Shown here piece after piece: positions 10,986 through 23,000 of a stretch of DNA of 64,000 nucleotides (positions within the stretch are counted from its first letter, which is position 1; each line of letters begins with the position of its first letter). Both the position numbers and the translations under genes were made by a program. The notes under the pieces were generated by a model, which worked only from the letters and a program-made list of their open reading frames with translations, did no database searches and was not told where the DNA came from. This DNA comes from Desarmillaria ectypa (lineage: Eukaryota > Basidiomycota > Agaricomycetes > Agaricales > Physalacriaceae), in the NCBI GenBank assembly GCA_030407005.1, contig JAUDYN010000011.1, positions 238,501-302,500 of the forward strand. The letters run 5' to 3'.

Positions 10986-11103
10986 CGTGGTCCGTGCGAA
11001 AACCCTGAACACGCCGTCGTGCCGGGACGCGTACACGCGACGCGGTGTTTGAATATATTCGGCGAACCTTACAACACGTCTCAGACCCGTACCACCACTA
11101 TCG
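10986..11103 (+). promoter_or_regulatory. Peroxiredoxin gene promoter with ACGCGT box
   Basis: This is the 118 bp between the broken end of a retrotransposon and the peroxiredoxin ATG. It contains ACGCGT (11027-11032) followed by further CG-rich repeats; ACGCGT is the MluI cell-cycle box bound by MBF-type factors in fungi. The motif and its surroundings also occur in the duplicated fragment at 383-473. Function is inferred from the motif only. Confidence 0.4.
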
Positions 11104-12030
11104 ATGGCCCGCAAAGCTGCTGCAGAAACAATGACCGCCGAGCCACGGCGCTCAACGCGGATATCATCCCTGCCTGCGCCCAAAGCCAAGAGAAAAGCCG
11201 ACGGGGAAGGCGGTAGGCCTAAGAAGAAGGTAGGCTGGCTTCACCCTTATCGCCAAGGCATCGCTGACTTTGCCCTCCTACTTAGACGAAAAAAGCGGTG
11301 GAAGATATGGATGAATTACCGCAAGAGAAGGCCGAGCAGCTCCAAATAGGTTCCTCGCTCGCTGGACTGTCGATAACTCTTCCGAACCAAAACGGCTTGG
11401 ATGTAGAGATCGCAACGATTGCGAAGGAGCGGGGTGTGGTACTCTTCCTGGTGCCCAGGGCTGACACTCGTGCGTTGCTTAAGGTTGTATCAGCACTCGT
11501 CGCTGACCGATCTTACGTTGGTCCCTCTTTTTCACCTGCCTCTTAGCCGGCTGCACGCAGCAAGCTTGCGCTTACCGAGATGCGTATGACAAATTCACCG
11601 AGGCGGGATACGACGTGTATTGTTTGAGTGCCGATGAGTCAGGGAAGCAGGGTAAATGGAAGGATAAGGTTCGTTCGCCTCAGCTTCCTCCGCTGTTCTC
11701 ATACGGGTTTCGCATAGAAATCTCTACCCTATAACCTTCTTTCCGATCCCAAACGCGTGTTCATCTCTGCGCTCGGTGCCGGCACCACAAAAACATCACG
11801 AAGTCACTTTGTGTTCGCCAAGGGTGGCGTTATGATTGACAAGCGCATGCCGGTCAAGCCCGCAGAAAGGTTCGGCATGTTTGATTATATTCGAGAGAAA
11901 TTCTGATTAACTTGAGGCATCTAGTTTCAAACTAGCTTTGGCAGCTATCCAGAAAGAGTCTGAGAATGTCAAGGAGGACGACAAGGAGAAGGAGGAAGAT
12001 AACAAGGACGAAGGAGACGATGGCGCTTAA
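11104..12030 (+). CDS. DOT5: Nuclear thiol peroxidase, peroxiredoxin Q/BCP type
   Basis: Five exons (11104-11229, 11286-11469, 11547-11668, 11718-11869, 11925-12030) join in frame to 229 aa. The N-terminus is basic, with KAKRK and PKKK runs fitting nuclear import, as in yeast Dot5. The thioredoxin-fold core carries ADTPGCTQQACAYRDAY; the peroxidatic cysteine is about Cys106 and the resolving cysteine Cys111, the five-residue spacing of atypical 2-Cys PrxQ enzymes. LSADESGKQGKW and LLSDPKRVF follow. The tail is a Lys/Glu/Asp-rich helix. Such enzymes reduce alkyl hydroperoxides with thioredoxin as donor. Only 118 bp separates the start from a dead retrotransposon. The start is supported by the duplicated copy at 474, which has the same ATG context. 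Confidence 0.93.
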
Positions 12031-12361
12031 ATTTCAGGTATTATTTTGGTGTATCTATTCGTCGATTTTCTATGTTGTGCTTTCGAATCAAATTTGTATA
12101 GGTCCTATACTGGGAGATCAGAGTACTGCCGAGACATAATAGTGAAGGAAGGAAGGAAATAAAATTGATCTTGTTTGTTGACGTCTAAATTGGCAACTCT
12201 TCGTCAATCTGGCTTGCCTACATCCTTCATTATTAAGCTCGAGGCCCATGCTCCTCGAGCGCTAATAGTAAAACAGAGTTGAATTGCTGTCCTTGCAACA
12301 CCACATTGGCGTAGACTGCATAAAATTTCTTTTCTCGCGGCACTCAGTTTTTTCACTCCCT

Positions 12362-12790
12362 ATATCGAACCTACGCTTTCCAGAGGCCTGTTCGCTGGTA
12401 GTCCCGGTATGAAGTCTCCGTGCTTGTGTAGGCCCTGAAAATCGTATGGTGGTAATCCTGCCTTGGACCGCAGGCTGGATGGAAGCAGTATCTTCCCGAT
12501 TTCTGCACCCAGAGGTGTAGGCAGAGGTTGATTGCGAGGTTTCGTGGGTCCCTGCTCTACTACAACAACTTCCGTTCAGGTTGTCTTACTCGGAACCAAT
12601 TTTTCATTTTTCATTCTCTTTCAGAGAGCTTTTCGGTCGGCGCTGTTATCATTCCCTGGCCGGGGACCGCCAGTTTGAATGCTGGTTGGCAGTAAGTTTT
12701 TTTTCTCCCCACCAGACTCGTAGATTTAGGATGTGATTCTAAGCTGCCCTTGGATGCCGAGTCCTTGTCTGTACAGCTGATGAGTATCTC
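12362..12790 (-). CDS. Possible small gene, unresolved splicing
   Basis: Two minus-strand segments look coding. The C-terminal one (12362 to about 12573) holds PLGAEIGKILLPSSLRSKAG and PPYDFQGLHKHGDFIPGLPA before a stop. The other (about 12790-12605) includes ESHPKSTSLVGRKKT and LAVPGQGMITAPTEKLSE. A convincing intron joining them in frame was not found; the sequence between is a short repetitive stretch. The product is not recognised. It would be convergent with the peroxiredoxin gene. A decayed or wrongly modelled gene are both possible. Confidence 0.3.
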
Positions 12791-13593
12791 GTCTATTGTT
12801 CATCTTCGTTGTCTCCGACCTTTGATTAGTTTCTAGCTCTTTCGTTCTGGCTAAGCTTTCTTCCATCCTCATGCAACTGCTCTTTCTGCGCGGTCTCCAG
12901 CAAAAACCCCCTTTGATTTCAGCCTGTCGTGAATTCATCGTATCTGTCTTTGTAACCTACTCTTACGCCTTCTCCGACGAAGCCAATCTTCTTTCGGTAT
13001 GCACACATGATGCACAGGTGTTTTGTAAATTCATTAATTGTCGATAGGTTTTAACATGACTCTGACCTGTACTGTTCATAGATTTGCTGTTATGCGGTAC
13101 ACCCACAGGATCAATGTATATAACTGATGCATCCCTGGAATGTCTCATGAATATCTGGGAATATGTGGTCAGTTTCATGTATAACTATACACATTTATAT
13201 TGGAACCATGGAAATATCCAGGTATTACTAAACTCAAAACGATTCGCTATACATGAATCCCAGCTCGTCAATTCTTGATTGACCCCGGTTTGCCGTGAAA
13301 GTCATTGGATCCATTCCATAAGTAATTCAGGATCTGCGGACTGGGCAGATATCTTCAACAGGTTTTCCCAATGGCCGATCTTCTTCTTATCAACGCGGAC
13401 ATCACCGTGCCGGGGGTTCGTCTCCATTGCAAAGAGGATCAGCTCTCTCTATGGATTGAGTCCTTGCAGTACAGTCTGAACGCGACCATAGATAATCAGA
13501 CAACAAGATTTCTCTCCTGTATAGCGGCATTGCCATGCATAACATTCATACTACTTCGCTTTTCTCTCTTCCACAAACTTGGCCAAGCGTTCA
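12791..13593. other. No supported gene
   Basis: About 800 bp of mixed composition with only short open stretches on both strands. I see no domain, splice-consistent exon pair or repeat. A minus-strand open stretch at 12726-12938 is rich in Arg/Lys but recalls nothing known. Confidence 0.35.
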
Positions 13594-15165
13594 TCAGTTT
13601 CGCAATAGTCCAAATCTATCGGAGCCAAAGAGTTTAACCTGGATACCCACTGCCCTCATCTCACGCAGGCGCTTCATTTGAGTAATGATGTCTTGGCTAA
13701 GGACCTCTCCGTGGAACGTCCCAGTCATTATCGCAAGTTTTGTAAAATTTCCGGGACGTCGAGTAAGTCGTGACGATGCCATTTTGAGAAGGCTGTCATC
13801 CTTGAAGATAGACACACCCACAGGCGTACACAACGTTAAATACTGGAGGTTTGGAAGGGTACCAGGTTTGCCCTCCTCGAACGTCAGCTCTCGAATAACA
13901 TCCATTTGAGTCGTTGAAGTGACGGCGATAGCGAGTTTTGTCAATGACAACGACCACTGTTTCCACAAGCCTCTGAATGTCGAAAGCGGCGTTGGTCTGA
14001 AGCAGAAGAATGTTTGCACGTTGCACTCTGAGCGCTCCACAAAACGAAGGAGGTGCCCGACTTCATCAACGGACTCGACTTGCGGTCCAACTAAATGGTT
14101 CCCGTGCTCGTTGTGAATGAATAATTCCTTCAAGTTTGGAGCACCGGTCCGGAATATGAAGAATTTAGCCATCCAACATCAGCTTCTGGATATTGTTATG
14201 GACGAAGGTGGGAAGGAGCTGTGCATTGGACGGTGCAGATGGTTCGACAATATGATATTTCTGATGTAAAACTTGAAACCCCAGGTCCTCCAGCAGGGTA
14301 GCCTCTTTGCACAGGCATAGAAATCTTGACTGGGGTCATCTGTTTTAGCATTGTTACATTTACTAGTAGCTTGACGAGCTGGGAGAGGGGCACTACTCGA
14401 TAAAACTCCCGCCACATGACAATAGTCCCAGTGAAGGTGAGGTCCTGGGGAAGGGGAGCTGAGGAAAACAGACGACAGATGTGAGGGTTGGTAAGATCAA
14501 GCAACACCAAAAAGAGACTGTGTAGTAGTTGTAAATGGCAAGAGAAGTTTTGAAGGGTTGACACTGGCCCTCCCATGATGAGGGTTATATGAGAACATCG
14601 GTGTGAATGTAGAGCGATATCTTCCCAGACAATGTCTCTATCGTCGCCTGTGCAAACCTGACGAGGCATCCCGGTAATAAAAGGATGGTCTATCTGCATG
14701 CAGATCCTGAGTGGCAAATCTCTGGAGAGAGAGAGGAGATTTTTGCGTAGATTGCGTCGGTTGTATGAGAGGTTAGAAGAGCGCACGCTCACGAGAGATA
14801 TGTCAATCCATAAAGAAGGGAAGGAACGGGAGAGGGCTCTCCAACGATGACAAATGTAGCCAAGAAGCCAAGGGATGGTTTTCCCGTCAATTTTGACCGT
14901 TGCGTCAACGGTCATCCGAAAGATACGCAGCAAGTCATCGTTCGGAAGACGTCGAACGAGCGCGAATATAGATTTATGGATTTCGAGATCCTGCGCGGCA
15001 AAATCTCGCTCGTTCTGGAAACGAGCATTGAGCGATGTATCTTGCTGCTGAAGCTGTCCATTACGGGTGATAATCTCAGATTAGAGTTGGCGTATATAGC
15101 CTATCACTGAGGCCAAGTCTCATGGTCCAGGTCTTCTGATGACTGCCCCGTACGAAGGAGGACCA
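13594..15165 (-). pseudogene. F-box protein pseudogene, copy 2
   Basis: Reading leftwards, the N-terminus (VLLRTGQSSEDLD) matches copy 1, followed by a frameshift and a TAA where copy 1 has Glu. An F-box follows (VRRLPNDDLLRIFRM, then the GYICHRWRALSRSFPSLW block, 14800-14935), then LRR-like sequence (MPSLKELF equivalent at about 14140, LREMRAVGIQVKLF at about 13640). Further frame changes occur near 14300 and 14175. It is more alike to copy 1 than to the intact F-box gene at 16372. SCF-adaptor function is presumably lost; the sequence shows decay in at least four places. Confidence 0.8.
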
Positions 15166-16371
15166 GATGAGTGAAAAAATCAAGGTGTCGAGGAGAGAAT
15201 TAGGTTCAAACTTTAAAACTCACAATGCACGTGTTGATAGTTTATTTGCCTGCTATTCTCTAGAATGTTATGTTCCATGCATGTTGACTCTTCGAGAAAT
15301 TGAAGAACAAATTCGATATTGGCCGATCTCCGTATGTTCTCACACGGTCTGGACAGTTCGTGGATTATCACATTAGCAAAGTAATATACTGCTTTGCGGT
15401 TGCGCCACCAGCCCTCACTACGATACAGCCAACCAATGCCAAGCAGCGGGATGCAGAAAACTCTCGACGAGTCCACCTGCATCTTCTCTATGCTGAGTCC
15501 TCTTTGTAAGGACACGGCGGAACTAAGCAGAGGTTCATTGTTGACTGACCTGGCCCATTGTGCACCACGACCAACAGAGTATGCATTGCTTGTCAAGGTT
15601 ACTGAACCGACGCTTGGCACTCTTCACCTGGGGATTTGAACAGGACGAGTAGGTATCGGTGTCATATATATTACTTTGGAAAAGACGAGAGACCAGCAAG
15701 TGCGCCCAAAGCATAAAGGTGATACCAATTCACATCCCTATGTCAGAGGTGTAAGCTTCAGCTGAAAACCTGTTATGAGATCAATCTGCAAAAGCAAATG
15801 AGCATGCGTTGATTCTAATACTTGAATTCTCTCACCTCTGGTGCACACCAATGTACACCGTGCGCACACCACCAGACTTGGACTCCACTCTCGTTGATGT
15901 CGTTTCTCCTTTCTTCCTTTCACGCGTTCTTGATGGGAGTGTGTTGGACTCTGTTCCTTTGCTACTGCGTTCCTGGATTGTTGATGCCTATTTACCTACG
16001 GCTTCGTACACCTAGCTTACAGTCATCTTTCCTTCTCTTCTCTCCTCAGTTGCTTCCACATTTGTTTGGCGCCCTGAGGAGTTCTGACTGTGTTGTCATA
16101 CACCAGGTTCTACCGGTCTACAATGACGGAAGAAACAGGCGACCCCACCGGATCACAGCCACCAAATGAACATATCATTATGCTGCAACATCGAGACCAA
16201 TAAATTGCATCTAGAATCCTCCAGCTCCCCTTTTCGCTACAAGATATGTCTAGTCCTACTCTCCTCCACCATAACGCCCTCGGCCCAGAATTTTCCAATC
16301 GTGACTGACAAGCATCAGAATTAAAATCCCCCCTTTAAAACTCTCTGGCCGCGTGAGTAAACAGCATACTC
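15166..16371. other. No confident gene
   Basis: A minus-strand open frame of 135 codons (15213-15620) and a plus-strand one (15822-16169) exist, but neither shows a recognised domain, a credible splice structure or support from a second copy. The region is the shared upstream side of F-box pseudogene copy 2 and the intact F-box gene. Confidence 0.35.
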
Positions 16372-17644
16372 ATGTCGTCTTCCAATACGCAGTCTTCGCC
16401 CTTGAGCTCGCGCACGCAAACAAGCATGGAAGGGTTGGTCCAAGCAACTACGACGAAGCGCCATTCTGTACGTGATGAAGGCAAAATCCAGAAATATTCT
16501 GACACGCAATGTAGCTTAGTATTCCACCTGAACTTATCGAAGAAATGATTGATCACCTCTGGGATAATAAAGACGCGCTCATCGCCTGTTCCTTCGTCTG
16601 CCGGCTGTTCTACCTCCGCTCCCGGGTACACCTTTTACAAAGCATTGAGCTGAAGCGCGCACCCAACGATGAGCTGTCCTCCCAAAATATCCTCCCGTAT
16701 ATCAGGGAAATCACGATACGTCGGGATTCCAGTCCAATCCCCGGCGTGACTCCATTCCTATCATCTCTGCCAAACTTAACTGCACTCCACCTCCATACGC
16801 TACAGTTTCCCGATCCGTGGTCCTTGCACCACCTCGTCTGTCAGCTTCGGGGGCTGACGAGCCTTGAATTGAGTCATATACGATTCCGTCAGGATTTTCT
16901 GGTAGAACCTGGGAACCTCACTTTAGATTCTTCTCCGAGGATCAACAAGATATCGATGCGCGGGACATCGTTTCATGCTTCCGTCGTACATTTTCTCATC
17001 CATCGGCGAGAACTACGAGCGATATACGTTGATTATCTGCGTGAGCTTTGTATCATGTATCCACCTGGCGAATACTTGTCTTCCATATGCACCTTTGTCC
17101 GTGCGGCGAGGTCATTGAAGAGCTTGGACATTCATATCCGTAAAACCAGTGAGTGAGGTCTTTTTTTTCTCGGTATACGTACACTGATGATTTGAATGAA
17201 GAAATCAATATAAACGTAATTTCAAGTTGGCCCATACAGCTCGACGTGCTTCCCCTGACTATGCCGACACTGCAGATTGAGATGAGGTGCAGTCGATTCG
17301 GTTGGCATACCAGGGTCATGAGATGGTTGCTTGATTCTCTAGCTAGCGGTACTGGACCTGTCATGGTGGAGACGCTTATGCTGGTGGTCGTACCTCCCTG
17401 GCAGTTCTTTGATGGCATCACTCTGGATGACGACGATTGGGCGAGACAATGGTCAAGGTTAGATGAGATCCTAGCAGGCCCAGACGTGAAGGTGTTTCGA
17501 CGACTGAAGGTGACATTTAAGCCTCACGTTGATTATCCTTCTTCCCAGGAAGGGTCGTATTTCGTAGAGTGGGTTCATGAAAAGCTTCCGCTCGTGGATA
17601 AGAGAAACATGCTCGATGTGGATATCGTCAAACATACAAGTTGA
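16372..17644 (+). CDS. F-box protein with LRR-like C-terminus (390 aa)
   Basis: Exons 16372-16467, 16515-17148 and 17202-17644 join in frame through two GT-AG introns of 47 and 53 bp to give 390 aa. A low-complexity Ser/Thr head (MSSSNTQSSPLSS) precedes an F-box at about residues 33-75 (LSIPPELIEEMIDHLWD, then ALIACSFVCRLFYLRSR). The rest carries LRR-like lines such as LPNLTALHLHTLQF and LRGLTSLELSHIRF and ends in an acidic, Trp-rich region (GITLDDDDWARQWSRLDEI). Members of this family act as substrate-binding subunits of SCF ubiquitin ligases; the target cannot be told. It belongs to a different subfamily from the three decayed copies nearby and looks intact. Confidence 0.85.
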
Positions 17645-18344
17645 AAGAGTTTGTCATATGGTTCGCAATTCAGAGATGTTAACATATCATTCACAGTTCT
17701 ATAGTAAGACGCCTGTTTTAATATAAACACTTTCGAGGTGGTGCAGAGAAGCATGACAAGGAGCTGCAGGGAAGTTACAAAAATGACGAGTTGACTATTT
17801 TTCGAACATTGCTTCACCATCGATAGCACTGCATCTCCCGCTGCCCGTACGTCTACCTGCTTCATTAGATCCTGTTCTTGCCTTGGTCTATTTTCCTTTC
17901 AAGTTCAGCACTCAGGTCCCGTCTCCTAGCCGACTAGGGTCTTAGCAGAGGGTGAGGGCCCAGCCATCAGCATAGCGAACATGGAGGTCTATCGCAAGGC
18001 GTTCCATGAGAAAAAATGGGAGTCTTGCGGAGAGTTGATATAATCGATGTAACAGCCGACGATGATGGATACTTTAGTTGCAGCAGAGAAGTACTGGACG
18101 CCGCGTGGTCGGTTGTTGATTATGTAGTGGGATAGCTTCCGCTCAGTGTTTGGATTTGGAAATGAATGACTCTTTGTTAACATGTCCTTTACTCTTCGTG
18201 CTGGATAAAACATCTTTTTTCCCTGGCAGGAACATACATCCACGATCAGACACGTTTTGCATTTTGTGTAGCGGTGTTGCTATGTACAACATTCATACCA
18301 TTATGTCTTCCTTTATTCCAGAAACTCTATTCAACGATCAGCTC
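17645..18344. other. No supported gene
   Basis: About 700 bp without recognisable coding sequence. A minus-strand open stretch at 17989-18243 (84 codons) has no recognised domain. Nothing else was seen. Confidence 0.35.
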
Positions 18345-19640
18345 TCAAACAGCATCCGCTTGATTCACCGGCGTGACGGTGATAGTTAGCTCTGTCAATG
18401 ATAACGACCACGGCCTCCAAGGCGGAGAGGGCCCCTGATATGAGAAAGAGAAACGAATCTGAGGACCGCGCAAAATGAAGGAGGCGGGGCTGACTTCAGG
18501 AAGGTCGAGTAATCGTTGTAGAGGAACAACTGCTCCAAGTTTGGCATGAAGCACCGGTCCAGAGGAGAAGGGATACCGCCGTTTGATGTTAGTGTCCGGT
18601 CATTGTTATGGATGAAGGTGGGAAAGACTCGGAAATGTGGATATGATATAACTGACGTGATATGTGAAAATATAGGTCCTCCAATGCGCAAGTATGGAAT
18701 ACAAGACTGGTACGCTCAATTTCAAATGCATCTATGCCTTCATACTTACTCCATATAGATATATATTATTTAAATTTGATGTATATTACCCTTTCGGAAA
18801 TATATTTAGCATATCTAAATTTAGGTATGAGACTGAGTAAGACTGGCAAAAAAATGCTGGAATATTAGGGACAGAGATAAGTGGTTAATGATATCAGATT
18901 TTTAAGCTTAGACCAGGCCTCTAAAGAACCGGGCAGAGAGGTAGAGAGTGCTGAAGTTGTATTCACACTAGAATAAGATATCACATAAATACGGAATATT
19001 TGAATGAACATATTTCTGCTATTGCTGTGCCAACTGAGTACTTATGAATATCCTTTTCTCATCAGAGACTCTACACATATTTATACTACTTGAAAATTAT
19101 CTAGAATATTCTATCTTATTAAGCACCTATCCTTTGAGTACTTTCTCCATTTCTCTAAAGCATGATTTTCCCAGATATTGCTGAATTGCTGAGATGCTGG
19201 TTACCTAATATAGTATCCTTTTGGCATCATCTCCGGCAATAGTCTATATATGTATTGAAATGGTATTATATAGATACCGGCTATTATCATTACCGGGGCG
19301 TACCGGTCTTGTATTCCATATGCAAGCCTCCACGCAGGTGTAAAATCCTGGATTTGCGTTTTCTGGTTCATCGATGCTTGCTACTAGCTATGTTAGCTGG
19401 AAAAGTGGTGCCGCTTGTGAGAGTTCCCGCCACTAGACAACGTTCTCGGATGCTAGAGAAGGAGAGCTGAGGGAAAGATACGCAAGCTGTGGGTGGGGGC
19501 AAGAATCAAGATCATGGCTGGGCATCATCAAATAAAGAGTGCGCAATAGTGGCAAATGGCTGGAGAAGTAGTGAAGGGCTGATACTGGTCCGCAGATGGG
19601 GGGGACCACATGAAAAAAATCAATCGAAGGCTGATAGCAA
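18345..19640 (-). pseudogene. F-box protein pseudogene, copy 3, split by an insertion
   Basis: Two blocks match copies 1 and 2: 18345-18692 (FPTFIHNNDRTLTSNG, CFMPNLEQLFLYNDY, then SLSLTELTITVTPVNQAD) and about 19321-19640, whose DNA aligns with copy 2 at about 14290-14590. The F-box itself was not found to the right, so the N-terminal part is lost. A 628-bp element (18693-19320) sits between the blocks, interrupting a site intact in copy 1 (around 1800). Several frame breaks show this is the most decayed copy. Confidence 0.7.
18693..19320. mobile_element. Non-autonomous TIR element (628 bp)
   Basis: The ends form a 23-bp inverted repeat: 18693-18715 matches the reverse complement of 19298-19320 at 22 of 23 positions (tatggaatacaagac followed by c/t and ggtacgc). 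GCAAG flanks both sides (18688-18692 and 19322-19326); a longer TGCGCAAG/TGC--AAG match would suit an 8-bp hAT-like duplication with a 2-bp deletion. The interior is AT-rich without a long reading frame. F-box copy 1 shows the uninterrupted site. Superfamily assignment is uncertain. Confidence 0.7.
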
Positions 19641-20000
19641 TTGCTAAGAACAAAATCAATGCGGTCACCGTAGAGTTTGCAGTTGTTGGGCGCACCGCAG
19701 GGAACTAGGATCTCACACGTTGGCTAATTTACTCTTGCTCGCAATAACTGGGCAAGTCCCTTTTCATGTGGCATCACATAAGAAGCCCATGCTGTTTCTC
19801 AAGCTGTCCACACCACCTATTACGGATCCCTACAATAGCAATAAATAGTAAATGCAAATGAGATATTGGACGATGCAATGGAGCAGTTCGCAAGCGAACA
19901 GCAGATCTAAGTATAGGGCCAAGTAAGCTATGTAAAAGCATCCAGATGAAATGATGGTATGTGGAATCCTGAAATTGAAAATAAGTATAGCCCATCTCCA
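19641..20000. other. No supported gene
   Basis: The 360 bp between the F-box remnant and the 3' end of the LRR gene. A minus-strand open stretch (19774-20001) has no recognised domain. Confidence 0.35.
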
Positions 20001-23000
20001 CTAACGATCTCGCCTCGAGATACTGGGCCCAAGTTGCCCGCCCTCGAGTTCCGATATCGTGGGTGTTCCCAGCCCATTCTTTGCAGCGCCCATCCCTGCC
20101 ACCATCACAGGGCTCGCCAGTCTCGGACTCGTGGGACTGACGAGACTCATCAGGCTTCCCGAGCTCGTCCTTCTCGGTATATACGGTTTTGGTGTCATCG
20201 TGGGTGATGTAGGCTGTTCCTCAGTCGGGGTCCCTGGATTCGAATGCAAGTTTGAGCTTGAATGTGGTGGCTCAAGGGAGAAATCTTCCACGCTTCGAGG
20301 AGGCGGTCGTTCTACCATTGCTTCAAGAAGCTGAAAAAAGGTACCATGAGTGAATGGAAGAAAACAGATGATGATAGGATGCCTACCTCCTTACGCAGCT
20401 CCTCTCCAGCATATTCCCCTTCCATCTCTTCAGGTCCTAGAAGAACTGTTCCCTTGCGGAACACTTCCCCCTCCTCCTCGACCCAGATACGAGACCTGCT
20501 CATAAACGTCAGCGCGAACGACCAAAGTGAAGTAAGACATTCAATTACCGATTCATCTCCTTCCCCTTCTCACCCTCGGCCTCCTCCTCTTCTCTCGCTT
20601 CAACAGGAGGGAATCTTGGTCCCTCCCCATCTTCGGCATCGTCCTCCGAAATAAGAAATGCGGTGGTCGGACTTAACACCTTTTCGTGTACAGGTTCCGC
20701 ACGTCCCTTACCCTTATCCACTCGGGGCGTGCCAATTTCTTCCACTTCTTCCTCATCTGTGTGCTCCTCGGCGGGCGAATCGCCATGAGGTGACGTACCG
20801 GCGGCCACAGATCCGGCGCCGTTCGTCGTGGGTATCACCAGCCCAAGCCCAATAGGTCTACTGGGCACTTTGGCAAGTAAACTGGTCAACTGATCATTAA
20901 TACCCAACAGTTCTTCCATCCGTCCTCCATCTCCTTCTTCCTCTATCACCTGCGATAGCTCGCCTACCAAGGACCTGGCGCGAGCAGCGATTTCTGAGAC
21001 TGAAGGCTTGCTAGAAGTCTGTCGGGAGGAGAGTGTGAATGACGCTGTGCTCGGAGAGAGCAAGTACGATGGTAGTGGAGATGGGGACGATAGAGAGGGC
21101 GAGCTTAGGTGCGGTGTGTTCAGTGGTGATGGCTCTGCAGGGTTTAGCAGGATCTGAAGCTGTGCGACACATGAGCGTGCGCGCACTACGACATCAGTCT
21201 CAATCTGTGGGAGATATGTTAAAATTGTAAAAAGGGTGTAGATGACAGCGTTTATCTCTTACCTTTCTCTCCTCTCCTTCCCTAATACCCCTTGCCAACT
21301 CGCTGTCCTCAATCATGCCCCATAGACCTTTGTTTCTTCCGTTTCCACCTTCAGCAGAGCCATTTTCTTGGTCTGCTACTAACCAGATCGTCAATACAAA
21401 TGAAGCTCATTAGCAAGGTCGGAGTCACCTTCTCCTCGCTTAGCCTCTGCCTCCTCCGTATTGCGCACGCACCAGCCAAGAATCTCTCGGCAGCAACCCG
21501 CGAATTCCTCTCTTCCAGGAGGCACGTCAAGGTCTAAGCATCGCATCGTGTGATTAGATTTGAGGCCCTGCAAGACAGATTTGTTAACCTCTCAACCGGT
21601 ATTACGAGAAATACTCCAAAGAGGAAGATAGTTTCAAAAAATATGGAAATGCTAACCTTATTTAGTGCCCATACCCCTGCTAGATCCAACTCGTTCCTCG
21701 TCAAATCCAGGTGCAACAACGAGCGTGACTCTGGAAGGAACTCTGCCAGTGCGATGGCCCCGGGAGAAGCCAGACCAGTGGAAGAAAGGAAGAGCCTTTT
21801 CAGAGAAGCGTTGAGTGTGAATGCGGTGCGAAGCGAAGTTATCTGCCACGCGAATAAGAAGCGCATTCACGAATAAGCATGAACCTTACCCCATCCAGTG
21901 CGGGCCCTGCACAGGGATTCTTCGACAGATCTAGCGTTTCCAGCGATGAATTATACTTGAGTGCTTCCGCTATAGCCACCAATCCTGCTACATCGAGTTT
22001 GTTCTCGCTCAAGTTGAGCACCTTGAGCGTCCGATTCCGTTTCAGGACCTGTGCAATATATGTTATCCCCCCACGAAGCTCGTTCCCCTTTAAATCCAAC
22101 GTCCTCAGAGCACCAATCCTCGGCAGCGTGTCAAGCGCGCGAACCTTGACGAGGAGCGCTGCAGAAGGCCCCCATTCTTCCTTGACATTATTCGTAGTCA
22201 CCCCTCCTTGTGAACTTGAGGTGATCATAGGAATCACAGGTGCCGTCTGAACACGCTTCGCGCGTGGAACGTATGGCGTATATGTTGTCTGGACGTTTGT
22301 CGTGGGGTGCTTCGGTGGCGGTGGAAGCGGCCCATTTTTATGCTGCATTGTCGCAGTAGTGGGTGAGCTGGAATTAGTAGGAGTAGATGTATTTGAGGAC
22401 GTCACGCTTGCTGTGGTTGCCGGTACAACATCAGGATAATCCCTAATCATCAGAGCAAGTGCCACGGCCCCCGTGGGGTTTATCCTGTTGTACCGCAGCG
22501 ATATATTACGAAGGTTGGAAGTTCGTACGGCACGGGAGAGGGTTTCAAGGGCTCCGGGACGAAGAGAACAATCGTCTAGACGAAGGGTAACGAGCCTAGT
22601 CAACGCAGCGACAAGCAATTCCACGCTCTTCTTGTCGAGCGCATTCTGGCTGAGGTCCAGAAATTCGAGCGATGCTGACTTGGTTGCAAAGGCAGCAATC
22701 AGACGGAAAGCAGCCGTTTTCAGACGTCGGTTAGAGGCGACCGATAGAAAGGTGAGCGTATTCGGTATGAGGAGCGCGTGCAGCATCGGTTTGAGTATCT
22801 GGAGGAACTTAGCAATGAGCAGAGATAGTGGAATTATACATACATTTTCATCTAAATCACATTCCTTGAACACAAGTCTTCGAAGGCCCCACTCGATGGT
22901 AAATACATCGCCTAACACTGTCGCCTTACCAGGCGTCAGTTGTACCCCAGAAAGGTCCACTATTCGGGGATGTGAGCTATTTGCCTTCTGCAAAGATAGG

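Noticed and set aside
12553..12582. 30-bp GTAAG...GTAG intron joining the two segments of the possible gene at 12362-12790
   Set aside because: Below the smallest introns seen elsewhere here and does not give a continuous frame.
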